64,000 nucleotides of DNA from NCBI GenBank assembly GCA_020064725.1, contig JAGTWJ010000002.1, positions 682,001 to 746,000 of the forward strand, written 5' to 3'. The position numbers and the translations under genes are program-made. This document shows positions 33,754-46,100 of this stretch, piece by piece (the first letter of the stretch is position 1; every line of letters begins with the position of its first letter). The DNA is from Drechslerella dactyloides (lineage: Eukaryota > Ascomycota > Orbiliomycetes > Orbiliales > Orbiliaceae). Under the pieces are notes generated by a model. It saw nothing but the letters and a program-made list of their open reading frames with translations. It was not told the origin of the DNA and did not search any database.

Positions 33754-35229
33754 ATGGCTTCCGGATACCGTACCGTCGGATACTATGTTGACTGGGTACC
33801 ATAAAGCTTCGGTCTTGCGCAATGCCGTTAGAGTAATTGCGACAGCGAAAGGTTTACTAAAATTCTTTCTATAATAAATAGGCTATATATGGACGTAACT
33901 TTAAGCCCCAAGACTTGAAGGCGTCGCAGTTCACGCACATCCTCTTCGCATTCGTCAACATCAACCCTAATACCGGCGAAATCGTCTTAGCAGATCCATG
34001 GGCCGATACTGATGTACGCCGTGCTACCCGATTCGATCTGTAATTTATGTTATGGATAGCATCTCAGAATGAGAAAAACTGACTGTTATCGTTGATGAAA
34101 TGGACAGATCCACTGGGACCAACCTTGGGACGAGCCGGGTAACAATCTCTATGGGATCCTATATCAACTATTCAAACTCAAGCAATCCAATCGAAAATTG
34201 AAAACTCTTCTATCTGTCGGTGGCTGGACGTATTCTCAGAATGGAAACTTCCCGAACGGGGTGAATACTCCGCAAAAGCGCGATACCTTTGCGAGGACCG
34301 CCGTTGAGATGGTCAAGAATTTCGGGCTGGACGGAATTGATCTCGTAGGCAAATTTTATCCAGAGCATCATACATATACAAAGCCAATATACTGACACAT
34401 GAGACATTGACAGGACTGGGAGTACCCCGTTGACTCTACCCAGGCGGCAAATTTCGTAGATCTCCTCCGCCTGTGCAGGCAGTACCTCAACCAACTGAAC
34501 CCAAAGTTCGAGCTTTCCGTAGCTGCACCATGCGGCCCGGACAACATATCCAAGCTTGACATACCCGGGATGGATCAGTACCTTGACTTTTGGAATTTGA
34601 TGGCATACGACTTTGCCGGCTCCTGGTCATCGGTTTCTGGCCACGGCGCCAATATCTATCCTTCCAAGGGAAATCCAGCTTCGACCCCGTTCAATTTTGA
34701 AGCATCATTAAAGATGTACTCGGCAGTCAATCCGAAAAAGCTTGTACTTGGCATGCCTCTCTACGGCCGTGGCTTTGCAAATACCGATGGTCCTGGGAAG
34801 CCATTCTCCGGTGTTGGACAGGGGCATTGGGAGGCCGGTGTTTGGGACTACAAGGATCTGCCACTAGCTGGGTCACAGGTTCATGAAGATGAACGAATTA
34901 TGGCCTCGTGGTGCTATGATCCAGCTTCTCGTATGATGGTCTCATACGATACGCCGAATATTGCCAAAATTAAAGCGATTTACATCAAGTACAAGGGGCT
35001 CGGAGGTGCCATGTGGTGGGAGACTAGCGGGGATAAGCTTGGGGCCGAGTCATTGATCCAGGGCGTTATCGATTCCCTTGTAAGTTTCACATCTCCTCAC
35101 CCTCGAATAGCCAATCGCGTATAAGTACTGAAGTTATTCTGCTAGGGGGGATCCGACAAACTCGACACTTCCCTAAATACACTTTCCTACCCACAATCGA
35201 AATATGACAACGTTCGAAACTTCAAGTAG
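33754..35229 (+). CDS. GH18 chitinase, intracellular class V type, 386 aa
   Basis: Exons 33754-33795, 33882-34013, 34108-34344, 34414-35079 and 35146-35229 close to 387 codons, all introns in phase 0. The protein opens MASGYRTVGYYVDW then AIYGRNFKPQDL, the usual start of fungal ChiB-type enzymes, with no signal peptide, suggesting a cytosolic enzyme released by autolysis rather than secreted. The catalytic motif DGIDLDWEYP spans the third intron, with the proton donor at about Glu140 and its partner aspartates intact. Other family marks: LLSVGGWTYS, the substrate-binding M-A-Y-D near residue 203, LVLGMPLYGRGF, and the conserved Trp in GGAMWWETSGD. The C-terminus (TLSYPQSKYDNVRNFK) is typical. 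There are no chitin-binding modules. It sits between the two BTB-like genes in AT-rich DNA. All active-site residues visible are intact. Confidence 0.93.
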
Positions 35230-36650
35230 TAGACAATCTAACTTCCGAGGCTCAAGCTTAGCGGGTACCAACATCTGGGTGGGCGTTGATCAATTGACTG
35301 ATATCTCGAAATGCTTTTAACAACTGCGCGGCGTTGATTTATAATCCAAATATTAATGCTTAGGTACTTAATAGTCAAGCAATCAAGTAGCCTCTAGCTG
35401 ATTGGATGAATGGAATCGAATATATAAGCCTCGCATATATAGAGATAGCGGAATGCGCTGTAGGCATGCGTTCAGCGGACTTAGTAGAAGAGTCTGGGTT
35501 GCTTTGTTAAAGCGTTGGTGCTCATTTGAATATTCCACAAAATAATTACTAGAATCCTGACCGAGGCACTATTTAGATAGAGGGTAGTCTTTAGAAGAGA
35601 TCTATATCTTATTACTGTGAGACATCGATAGAGCTGGATTGATACATATATTCGGTGTGGAAATAGAGTGTCAAAAACATCCCTCGTATTCAAAGAGGCT
35701 AAGCTATGGCCTTGGATATAATATAGGAACTGCTTGAAAATGGTGGTATATTCTAAGCTTCCAAACGTATTCATTCTGATTGAATTATCTTTAATTTCAC
35801 CATTTAATTCTAGACTGCTACTCTTTCTATGTAGTACTTCAATATTTATATACTCCGTTTATATATATTTGGCCGAAGGATATCGCGTTGAGGCTGTTCG
35901 CATACTTCATTCTCTTACTTAAGGGCTATCTAGGCTCAACATAAGACTTGAAGAGTTCACTGATTAACAGTATCGATGATAAATATAGTCATTCATGAGA
36001 TCCCTCATAGTTGTGTTATGGGAATATCCGTATCTTACCGGGCCTGACGATTTGGGTGAGAAGTCTACATTTCAGTCAGTAGGTGAAGGCATTCCTATAT
36101 ATGCACTTAGGTGGCACAGTAAGAAAAACGTGACGAGTTAACGTTATGTATCTGTTCTTGGCACCGCTGAGAAAAGATGCCTGAAGTTCTTACCTTCGCT
36201 CAATCTACGGCCGGTATACGGGAGACCATAACAAAGTGCTTGCTGCCGTGATTCAGCAGCTAACTGGCTCATTAGACTATAAATTAGCCAGCATTGCATC
36301 GGCCACACTCGAGCAGTAAGCATTCTGATCCTATCAAATCGTTAATCTGTACAGCACTTAGTTTTCTTCCAGGAAAACCAGAGGACGGCAAGAGGCTGAT
36401 TAGGCCAGCTAGGTTCGAAGTTATACAATTCCCGAACGTAAGTCTTAGGTCTTGCAAGTTACTCTAATCTGGGGTTGCTAGCATTTCTCAATAATTGTGA
36501 CAAAAGTATATTTATTGTGTCATAATCACAGAGCCAAAATTAGGGAAATCGATAATCGCGAGTCAATACCGACAAAAGGTTATCCTTCTGGCGAACTCGC
36601 CTCCATCGCGATCCAATATACTCCGGTATATACGCGTCCCACGCAAAAAG
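35230..36650. other. Intergenic region, AT-rich
   Basis: About 1.4 kb with short frames only. It contains a copy of the 11-bp ATAACGTTAAC element (reverse, 36137-36147). I see no gene or transposon remnant. Confidence 0.35.
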
Positions 36651-38215
36651 ATGTCCGACACCACCGAGTCTATATTTCCCCGTACTCACCATGATTTAAC
36701 CGACAAGCCGGACCTTGTGATGGAACTCGCCAATGGCGATGGTATCATCACAGACCGCGCATTCGTGACGCGCGGTAGCGTCGCTAACGCATCGCCGATT
36801 TGGAGACGAATGGTTGAGCCTGATAGTGAGTTCAAGCCACTTCGGCGAGAGACATATAATACGACACAGGGAGATCAAGAGCTCCCAGTGCTTTCACTCA
36901 CCGATGACGACTTCAACGCATGGTTGACACTACTCGAAATAACACATTTGAAGATGGGACGAGTGCTGCTAAGGCCATCTTATGAACAATTTCTCGAACT
37001 TGCCATAACCTGCGATAAGTACGACTGCGCTGAATTGGTGCGCCCTTGGTTAAAAGGCTGGATCTGGGAGCTACTTAGTAGCAAAGAACACCACGCATTT
37101 GAACCTGGACATGAAGGCTGGTTTCTAATAACGACAGTATTTCCCTGGTCAGATAACTTGACTAAATTAGTCCATGGATTATCCGTACGTGTGACGCAGA
37201 CATGCTACAACTGTAAACCAGGCAGTTTTGTCCGATGCAACCAAAAACCACCGCAATGGGGCAATTTTGTCAGGAACCAGCTCGACAGCTGTCCGATATC
37301 TTCGGAAAATATCCCATCCCCTATACTAGGTGAAGATACACCGCGTCGATTATTTGTGCATAATTACTGTTGCAAACGTTGTTTTCTGTGTGACAGGGCT
37401 AATATATCGACTCGACGCATGCGTAATCCGCTCCGCGATCCGACATGCGACATAGAGCATATATACAAACAGAGAGAATCAGGGATACAGTCGCTGAAGA
37501 AACTGATTGTAGACTTCTGCGATGAAATGTGCCTGTTTTCGAATACTACTATCAACCTTGTCCCGTCTCAAAAAACACTTTTGTCGTGCACCGACGAAGT
37601 ATGCATTGACATTTCGCGGAGCACTCTCATTCTTTCATTTCTGCGGATAGGTTTCCAGCTCCACTCCCCCGAGACATTGGAAGATTTCTTGGCCACAACA
37701 CCCTTCGGAATACTCTGCCATGAGCTCTCTAAACTAGAGTGTAAAACGGTTGCCCTGTTTCGTCGCGACCCCGACGCCGTAAGATCGACGATTGACGATT
37801 TCGCCCGTCGAGAGGGTATCCTGCCACAAAATTCAAGCTTTCTTTGTCTACACAGTTTTCCACAACCTCCGATCGCAAAGCCCGACAATCCTGGTAAGCT
37901 GAAGCCCTCCACCTATCCATCGAGATTTTATTTCCTTTTATTTTGTTGTGTTATATTTTGTCCGGCAATGCATTAATGACGTAGTTTGTTGTATCGACAT
38001 GTATTTATACGTCCTTCTGCTTAACGATGAGGTTCACAGGTCACAAGTCAAAGTTCGTTCATGTCGCGCTCTTAGCTAGCGACGAGAAAACGCCTGTGGC
38101 TCCGCAGGGCTGCTGTGGCATTGCGAAAAGGCTTCTAAAATTCTACGAAGATGTCAAATTGATCGAAAATTCCATATCTGGATATCAGGCTGTCCGACTT
38201 TTCAGTTGGCTTTGA
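36651..38215 (+). CDS. BTB/POZ-like fungal protein with cysteine-pair insert, paralogue 2, 472 aa
   Basis: Exons 36651-37893 and 38040-38215 close to 473 codons (donor GTAAGC, branch CTTAAC, acceptor CACAG). Without splicing the frame runs into a hydrophobic tail (FYFLLFCCVIFC) that is intron translation. The N-terminal 140 residues follow the same scheme as the gene at 30274: DKPDLVMELANGD, FVTRGSVANASPIWRRMV, LSLTDDDFNAWLTLLEITH, LELAITCDKYDCAELVRPWL, GWIWELL. Beyond it are two cysteine clusters, CYNCKPGSFVRC and CCKRCFLCDRAN, that could bind zinc; then helical sequence and LRIGFQLHSPETLEDFL, and a C-terminal KRLLKFYEDVKLIENSISG. Partner and function are unknown. Splicing of the second exon rests on frame and signals only. 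Confidence 0.68.
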
Positions 38216-39160
38216 GGATCATGGGAAGCCTCGGGTGCAGACCTAGAGGATTGAAAGCAGGGGATATATAAATACACGCTAGCTTATATAATTATAAGCG
38301 ATTCCCTTATGTACTTAGTAGCTTACTAGATTGATTAGCTTTCGAGCATGAATGCAAGCGATGCGTGTCATTCGATCGCAGGTCTGGGATCAGCATACAG
38401 TCTGGCGGTCTGTCTACGAGAGAAGGTCTGGCGTGTGGCTCTGATTACGTTAAGTTTCTAGACTCTCTGTCTGATTACATTTCCCCGTACGGCCGGCGTC
38501 ATCACGATCAACTTCTACTTCAAAGTTAAGTTCAAGCAAGTGGATATAATCGTAGATGATATAAAACAACGATGGCAGTTTGTTCTGCGCCTATATATAC
38601 CTATGTTGTAGTATTCGTGTTCCTGCGGAAATAGTAACATCAGGGCGTCAATCATGTCATGGTGCCCACTGCAACCGAGAATAGTTATAACGTTAACGTT
38701 AGATAGACCCACTATCGACTTGCTATCGAATCAAGTTGAATTTGAAGACAATGGCGACATTAATACATCCGATTAGATATACTTTTCAGCGGCATATTGC
38801 AATGCGCATGGTGGCCGGCGGCCATGTTCCTCTTTTTAAGTTCGCGAGCGGGAGTGTTCTTGGCATCGGATGGCCGTTCTGCGGTTGGGCGAAATTTGGG
38901 AATCGAACACCAACCAACTTCATCGGCTACAGTTCCTTCCTCCGCCGGTTGCAGTCGCCATCTCAACTTCCATCCCTACATCCCTCCACGTCCCTCCAAC
39001 CTCCGACTCCGGTACCATCTTTGGGCCGCCATCAATCAACCCTGGCTTAGATATTCCGCTGCTCGATATATACGCCTTCCCGCCCACGTTGCCGGACGTG
39101 TCAGCACCCCACGGCCCATCCAAACAGCTGGATTGGAGCGCGTTTCGCGACCAGCTTGAG
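38216..39160. other. Intergenic region and probable 5' UTR of the Iec3-like gene
   Basis: The first 600 bp are AT-rich without a gene and contain an ATAACGTTAAC element at 38687-38697. From 38870 the frame is open in phase with the Iec3-like gene, so this part may be either 5' UTR or an N-terminal extension. Confidence 0.35.
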
Positions 39161-40588
39161 ATGGAGATCTCACACAGCGGCGGCGCGACCGCCAGCGACC
39201 GGACGAACCACGATGCGGAGCCCAAGGCATCGTATAAGTCCTGGAAGTACGTATCCACACTCCTTGGATGGCGAACAGGCGGAGGGACGGGAATGCTGAT
39301 TGCTTGCCTGCGGCATGTGTGTGTAGGAAGAAGTACCGCAAACTTCGGCACAAGTTTGAGGGTGTCATGAAGCGGTCCGACGAGCTTTTTAAACAGGACC
39401 TGGTCGCGACTGCCACAATCAAACGGATCACCGAGGAGAACAAGTACGTGACGCGATGGACTTTGCCGGTATATCATGTCAGGATGTATTCTAACTATCG
39501 GTGTTCGCGGCAGTCGTCTACTGGATCTGCTGCTGGACCTCAATTCAAACGCGCATATACAGCACAAGCATTACCAGAGCATCGGTTCACCTACATCAAA
39601 TACGCCTCCACGAATGATGACGCCGGACACCTTGCAGCAGTTTCAGACGCGAAAGTTCTTCGTCGATGATCCAGAAGCAGGAGATGAAGTCCATCCCGAC
39701 CCGGCGTCGATTTCCCTCACCGTCCCCGCCAATGCAGCCGAACCTGGACCGGAGCCAATGGACATCGACCCATCAACATCTGCAACGACCGCTGAGAACG
39801 CGCAGTCTAGCAACACCGTCGAGTCGCCGTCCCAGACGAATCCGCAGTACACCCCCAATGGCACCGTCCACGACCCTTCTAAACCGCTGACTCCACCTTC
39901 CCAACCTGCCGATAAACCCACAAATCGACGCGAGATCCCAGCGCCGGAAGAGCCCGCGTACAGTCCCGGATCTACGCCGCCACGTTTCCGTGAGACATCA
40001 CCATTCTTGAACCCGATCGAAGACGAGGAACTCCCACCTGGAACCATCATCCACTATCACCAAGAAGATAGCGCCTTCACGGCTCCATCACTGCCCAGCG
40101 GTTCACCCACACACCCGAAATTCCCAGCCGCGACAAACGCGTCGATACCAGCCGCTGCAACCGAAGAGGAGCACCACTGGCCGCGAAATCCGATGAGCGT
40201 CTACTGCTGGCTCCGGAAGTACCAACCACAAGTCTTTTTGCAAGACAATGAGGCCCCGGGTGGGAAGGAACGCAAGAAGAAAGCGAAGCGGAGCGCGGAA
40301 GACGAAGAGGACGACCATCGTCCCGGTCACGGCCCGTCTTCGCCTGCCGAGCCAAAGCCCAAGAGAGGCGGAACTAGGATTTCGTTTATCGGTGGTGCTA
40401 GCGAGGCATCGGAAGGGAAGGTCTCCGCGGGTACGAAGCGACGCCGGGCGCAGAAGGACGAAGGCGGCGAGGATACACCGGAGAAGGAGAAGGAACCGCG
40501 CGGGTCCAAATCGAAAAGCGGATCAACGAAGCCCCCAGCAGCAAAGAAACCAAGGAAGTCAGGTATGATGAAGAGAGAGGAGGATTAA
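39161..40588 (+). CDS. INO80 complex subunit Iec3-like, 425 aa
   Basis: Exons 39161-39246, 39327-39443 and 39514-40588 close to 426 codons. The two introns split the diagnostic N-terminal block ASYKSWKKKYRKLRHKFEG ... LFKQDLVATATIKRITEEN|RLLDLLLDLN, a coiled-coil region that defines the Ino80_Iec3 family, known as a subunit of the fission yeast INO80 chromatin-remodelling complex. The rest is disordered: Pro/Ser/Thr-rich (residues 100-280), then basic blocks (KERKKKAKRSAEDEED, AGTKRRRAQKDEGGED, SKSKSGSTKPPAAKKPRK), likely nuclear localisation signals. I start at 39161 (MEISHSGG), matching the short lead of relatives; an in-phase ATG at 38870 would add 97 residues. The family call rests on the coiled-coil block. 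Confidence 0.78.
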
Positions 40589-41241
40589 TGGGAGATGCTG
40601 AGCAGTCGGTCCACGCTGGAAGAAGGCGTGTTTTAGCTGTCTCTTGGGTGCGAATACATATTGATCGATGGTTGCGATGGTATCTGCTTGATGCTCTTTT
40701 GGGAATTGGCGTTTGGGAAGGTCCGTTATGTATGTAGATGAGATGCGCGGCGAGCTAGCTCGTCTGCTCGCTTTTGGTACGCGACCTTTTAACAGTAATA
40801 TTTTATTATTTCCACCAGCTATCCTTTCTTACGGCCACGGATATACTCGAATCCAGCTACCCCGATACGAAACCAACGCCGAGTCCGGGGTGTCGCGACT
40901 GCTAACGGGTATGCGGGTAGCACTGTGCCCTATGCGATCGGACATGCTGGGGTCTGGCGCCGGAGTGGTGTCTATCTACGATTATCCAGCAGGACGCCTT
41001 GGAATGCGATGAAGGCCTTCAACGGTTTGACTGAGCGGTGATGATAATCCAGCTCGCCCGAAAGTCTGATGCCGATTTAAATATTTTCTCGCGGCTCTCT
41101 CGCATCTACTCTTCCACCTTATCTATCACGAGAACACCAATTCCACCCTCGGGCGCTCAATCGCCGTTGCCTAACGAGACACCGTTGCATCCAAGTTAGC
41201 AGACACACCTGCTTACCGAACGAGCCGAACGAACAGCCACA
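40589..41241. other. Intergenic region
   Basis: A 653-bp spacer between two co-oriented genes. CT-rich sequence (around 41090-41160) lies upstream of the next start. A 99-codon frame at 40713-41012 is unsupported. Confidence 0.35.
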
Positions 41242-41712
41242 ATGACCCTGCCCTCATGGCTCACGCGACACCCGCCTCCACCACGACCACGACCACCTTC
41301 ACCACCCTCAGCGCCACTATACACTTCCTCCTACGCACCCGTTTATCCGACCACCTGTCCGCGCAAGAAGTCATGGCTCCAGCGCAAGCTCTTCCTCTTC
41401 GAAATCACCTTCTGCCCATACGTCATGACACCAAGCGAGAAATGGGCTTTCTACACGTTCCTCTTCCTGTTCCTTGGGCTCTTCGCGGCCGCTGTCGCTC
41501 TGTATCTGCCGCAGCACATGCAGACTGTTGCGCGGCGGGCGTACTTTTACCTGGTTGGCGACGATAGCGTGATCCGCGAGGTTGATGTGCTGGATTATTT
41601 GGACATGAGAGGACCGGCGGAGCTGTCCGGCTCCGACTGGGATGCTGTTAATGGCGCTGCAGCGGCGATTTCACTCGGGCAGGAGGAGTTGAAGAGTTAT
41701 ATGCAGTCGTGA
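41242..41712 (+). CDS. Serine palmitoyltransferase small subunit-like protein, 156 aa
   Basis: Single exon. After a proline-rich N-terminus (residues 10-30) comes the ssSPT-like domain: KLFLFEITFCPYVMTPSEKWAFYTFLFLFLGLF, a membrane helix, and LYLPQHMQTVARRAYFYL. This matches the order in animal ssSPTa/b: an aromatic-rich segment with Y-x-M/L-x-P-x-E-x-W/R, a single helix, then PQH. These small ER membrane subunits bind the LCB1/LCB2 heterodimer and raise its activity or tune acyl-CoA choice in the first step of sphingolipid synthesis. The C-terminal 55 residues (VIREVDVLDYLDMRGPAELS) are acidic and soluble, longer than in animals (about 70-75 aa total there), as usual for filamentous fungal members. 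Function by homology. Confidence 0.8.
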   Translation: MTLPSWLTRHPPPPRPRPPSPPSAPLYTSSYAPVYPTTCPRKKSWLQRKLFLFEITFCPYVMTPSEKWAFYTFLFLFLGLFAAAVALYLPQHMQTVARRAYFYLVGDDSVIREVDVLDYLDMRGPAELSGSDWDAVNGAAAAISLGQEELKSYMQS

Positions 41713-43113
41713 ATGGCGAGATCAGTGGTCTTGATACGTGTGTACGAGACTTACGATTCGCGAGGAGTGCTGTTTATTCTTGAGTTCGAGTCTTTATTTC
41801 CAATTTTTGATTTTCCTTCGCAAGAGGCAGATGATTCTTATACGGCATCGATCTGATGCTACATTTTTTTCCCTAATGGTTTGTACCGTACATATATGAA
41901 GTCTCGCTGCTGTCAGGTATTTTCAGGATGCGATTCTATTATATGGTGTTCCTATACTCTTCCTGTACGATAATTTTCTCATATTAATGCAGTCTCACAT
42001 AGGCGAAGTCTCCCAACTGATCATCAGCCCGAATGCAACATATCCAGCAATGCCAGTGATGTACCTAGAAATTGTTCCTGTTGCGGCCGTGGTTTTGGCT
42101 CCACCGCCGAGATCCGTTGTCCTCTCTGCGCGACGTCACGACTAATTCTGTTGCATATTTCAATCGTCTGCGGTCGGCCAGATCCGTCTAAAAAATTGGG
42201 CCGGCCAGACGGTCATTCCGTATCGGCTGCATGGCATGCATACCTACTTAAGTATACGTATATATATTGATATTTGACTGGCAGCTATAAGATATGACGG
42301 TTAGATTGTATTTGAATATTGCAACTACCAAATCACGAATCTGCTTTTAGAGACAGAGAGCTAAATTATTAAATCTTACAATATCGCCATCTACTATCTA
42401 TTCACAAAAGCTTCAATATTGCACGTCTATTCTAAGCTAGATCTTAGATCGGTAGATCAGCTTTCAAGTGCTACCTCATTCACTGTCACGGGTTCTATTA
42501 TATTGCATGCAAGACGCGCCCCTCGTTGGCATGGAAGCCCCATTGAGAATGTAGATGTTCGACTTGATCTGCGCAAGCCAAGCTCTTGGTACTAAGACGT
42601 GCTAGGCCATGTATGATAGTCAGAGCAGATATGGGCATTTACGTGTCGGAGATAGCGTGGCACATGAGTCTATAGACACAGATTTGTGTCTAAATAATAA
42701 GCTGCTCAATAATGACTGGTACCAGTACTGTGGGCAGTGCGAAGACCCGCTGGAGGAGTGGATGTGGTATTTCGAGCGTGGAATGTGTTGGTGTGTCGTC
42801 TGCTGGCGCAAGCTCAAGTGTCGACGTCGACATTGAATCAAGCACGTCTGCATTGTGTAACTTTAAACTGGTTCCTACATAAGAAAAGTGTATACGGGCC
42901 ACCGGTGCACCGCGAATGTCTCTTATACTATGATCCATCGCAACCTACGTCGATAGTGACCAGTCGCAGAGAATCACCAACCGCACGCCTTCCGCTCCAT
43001 GATACTCGTTTTGATAGCAGAATATCTTCCCTCGATATATTTCTAGGCCGGGCTCATACCCAGCGTTATAAGTTGGATCTTGTAACTCTATACTTACCTA
43101 TACGATACGGGTC
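41713..43113. other. Intergenic region
   Basis: About 1.4 kb, AT-rich at 42230-42480. Small frames at 42609-42938 on both strands overlap each other and lack features. I see nothing else. Confidence 0.35.
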
Positions 43114-46100
43114 ATGTCGACCTCCCGGAACTCCCTACAGCCGCGACCACCACGCTTCTCGCAGGCATCCTTCGCATCCTCCCCGCCAGGCACGGGCCGT
43201 CGTTCCCATGCCGATATTTCAATTGAATCCTCCTCTCGTGGTGTTAAACGGTCTCGCGCGCCCTCCCCGTTTCGCCAAGCAAGTACTCGCAACCGATCTC
43301 ATGCTCATGCCTCCTCGTCAAGTTCGTCAGCCCATACAGCACTGCCGTTCAGGCCGAGGCTCTCCCAGATAAATGTATCGCACGACACTTCTGGCATCTC
43401 CTCGAACATCATACCATCCGAGCCGCTCATAGTTCCTCCGGTACGCGTAGGCGACAGCAATAGTCCGGATCTAGACGACGAGACCGAGCAAAGGCAATCT
43501 CGTGACCAAGAGTATGACGATGAGGAGGAAGACAAGGATATCATCATGGCGGTGGATTATCGAGGGAAGAGACTCGGGTGTACGTTCTATACAGAGGAGG
43601 ACGAGACATTGTGGTTCGTGAATGACATACAGGTCAGCATGTTTGGCCCCGAGGGCGGAGCTGCGAAGGAGGTTCTGGAAAGCTGTAAGTATCCTCATTC
43701 TCTGGCTATATAGCTCCAATCCACTCATATGATTCGCGTCCTATTTGATGTATATACTGAAGGAGTATGCATGCGCCTGCAGTAAAATTTCAGATTCAGC
43801 CAACGGTTATCTTGTTCCCTGCCCGAGCGGATGAGCTCTTCGCCACAACCGATGCCAGCGGCAACACTGGTAAGTTTATGATCTACTCATGAATCTCATA
43901 TATATGTCCTGAGACAATACTAACCGCATCATCCTAGATACCGAAACTATTACTACTATCATGACCGATCTCAGCATTAGACCAGCCTCAGAGTTCTCCG
44001 TCGAACAAGGGAAGAATAAGCTGGCGAGCCTAACCTTCGACGCCGAAAATCTTCAAGCAACTGCTTTCATAACGCCTACCGACGCTGAGGCGATGGCAGT
44101 AGACGGCGAGCTGAGATTCGGGCGTACCAGCGAACGGAACGCCAATGGTGCCGGACACAAGCAAAGCATTCTCAGACTGGATAGCTATATCGACACCGAG
44201 GGCAACTACGTATCCGTGAGTGCTATATCATCGTACCATCAAGATTAAAATCATTTATTGACTGACGATGCGCTATGTTGTATCTTAGGTTGGCTGTGCT
44301 GGTGCCGTTCTCATCCACGTCCGGAGGAAGAAACAAATACAAGACCCCTACGCAGACCCGGATGCCCCCAATGATGGCGTCTCGCGAATCAGACTATGGA
44401 CTATGGAAAATTCAATGTGGGTTGATGCATTTCGTTTATACCGCAGTAGCTGACAGCGTTCCAAGGTTCATCAATGCGGACACCATGACTTCGCTTCAAA
44501 TTTTCAGTGACGAATCCCACCCTACTCAGAATACTCGTGGCAAAGAAGGCCTTTCCCTCTTCTCCATCGTCAATAATACAAAGACACCCCAAGGATACCA
44601 ATACCTGAAACAAATGTTTTTACGTCCAAGCTTGGATGCCACAATTATAACCGCAAGACACAATGCCATCCATGCGTTGAATCGGCCCGACAACTCCAAC
44701 GCCGTAGGCGGGATCAATAAAAGCTTGAAGAAGGTCCCCGATATAATGAAAACGTTGACAAAGTTGAAGAAAGGGGGCTCGACCGGAGCTCAGGGCCAAA
44801 TTGAAGCGAACGATGGTAAGAAGAAAGTCAAGACCGCATCTACAAGAACTTGGTGCCTAATCTTCCATGTGAGTATGATCTCTTTCCTACCTTTGGTAGC
44901 TTGTATGCTGACTATATATTCTTCCTTGCTTGACGTGACAGTTTGCTTTTAATGCAATCAAAATTCGGAACTATGTTGCGGATATGCTAGGGACGCAGGA
45001 TATAGATATATTCCGTAAGATCGCAGAGAAGTTTGAGATTACACATTTACAGACCGTTGTAAAAATGATTGATGACAAAGTATGCCCCTCAACTCACCAC
45101 CATCAATCGATTGGGCATTGTGCTCCGCGTTAACGCACATAACATAGGTCGACTTCGAGGAATCAAAGTATCACGGTCGCGTCTGCGTCAAAGCCGGCGT
45201 CAACGGGCAGCTTGACCACCATAAAAACACCTACAATAACTTCAGCCAAATCCTCACCAAGGCCGCCGAAGAAATCTTTGAAAGCTTCCCACAGGACGTC
45301 CAAGATCTCGGCATGCGCCCAAACGTTGTGTACTACCCGCAACTTGGATACCTGCTTGCCGTTCCGCTTCGTGAGGACGGACAGCCGGTATATTCAGGCG
45401 AGGCTAACGACGGGAACAATTGGATTTGGGAGTTCGCTACCGACTTTGCCGCGTATTTCAAAACGAATGAGATGCATCAGCTAAATGATGAGATCGGTGA
45501 CGTATTCAACTTGATATCCGGTACGCATTCTTCCAAGAGGATTGACAACGTCCGGAGAACATTTTTAACGAGATGACCGATTGCAGACATAGAAATCGAG
45601 ATCTTGTATCAGCTTCAGGAGAAGATCCTGGAGTACAAAGACATCCTCATCACATGCTCAGACCTGTGCGGCGAGCTCGACAGTCTCCTCTCCCTCGCTC
45701 AAGCTGCCAGGGCTAATAGCTGGGTCCGACCACTCATCACGGATCGCAACATAATCCAGATATCCAGTGGCCGACATCCCCTCCAGGAGCTATGTGTTCA
45801 AACATTTATACCAAACAACACGAATCTTCAAGGAGGAGCTGGAGGCGACGCTGAAAATACGAATTCCAGTTCTATGGATGAAGACGATAATGACGAGGAA
45901 GCTGGCAAGAGTATGATGATTGTCACGGGGCCAAATTACTCCGGCAAGTCGGTGTACCTAAAGCAGGTTGCTCTTACCGTCTATATGGCACATATTGGCA
46001 GGTTAGCTTTAAACCCCTTATATGAAGGACATACTAGAGTGCCAGTCACCTAACGATTGTATGAACGGCATAGTTACGTACCCGCTGAAAGCGCCACAAT

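Noticed and set aside
37894..37976. Hydrophobic C-terminal tail (membrane anchor) on the second BTB-like protein
   Set aside because: It is translation of an intron beginning GTAAGC; splicing to 38040 gives a soluble C-terminus.
44410..44470. Frameshift inside MSH5
   Set aside because: A 49-nt intron with GTGGGT donor, AGCTGAC branch and CCAAG acceptor restores the conserved FINADTMTSLQIF block in frame.
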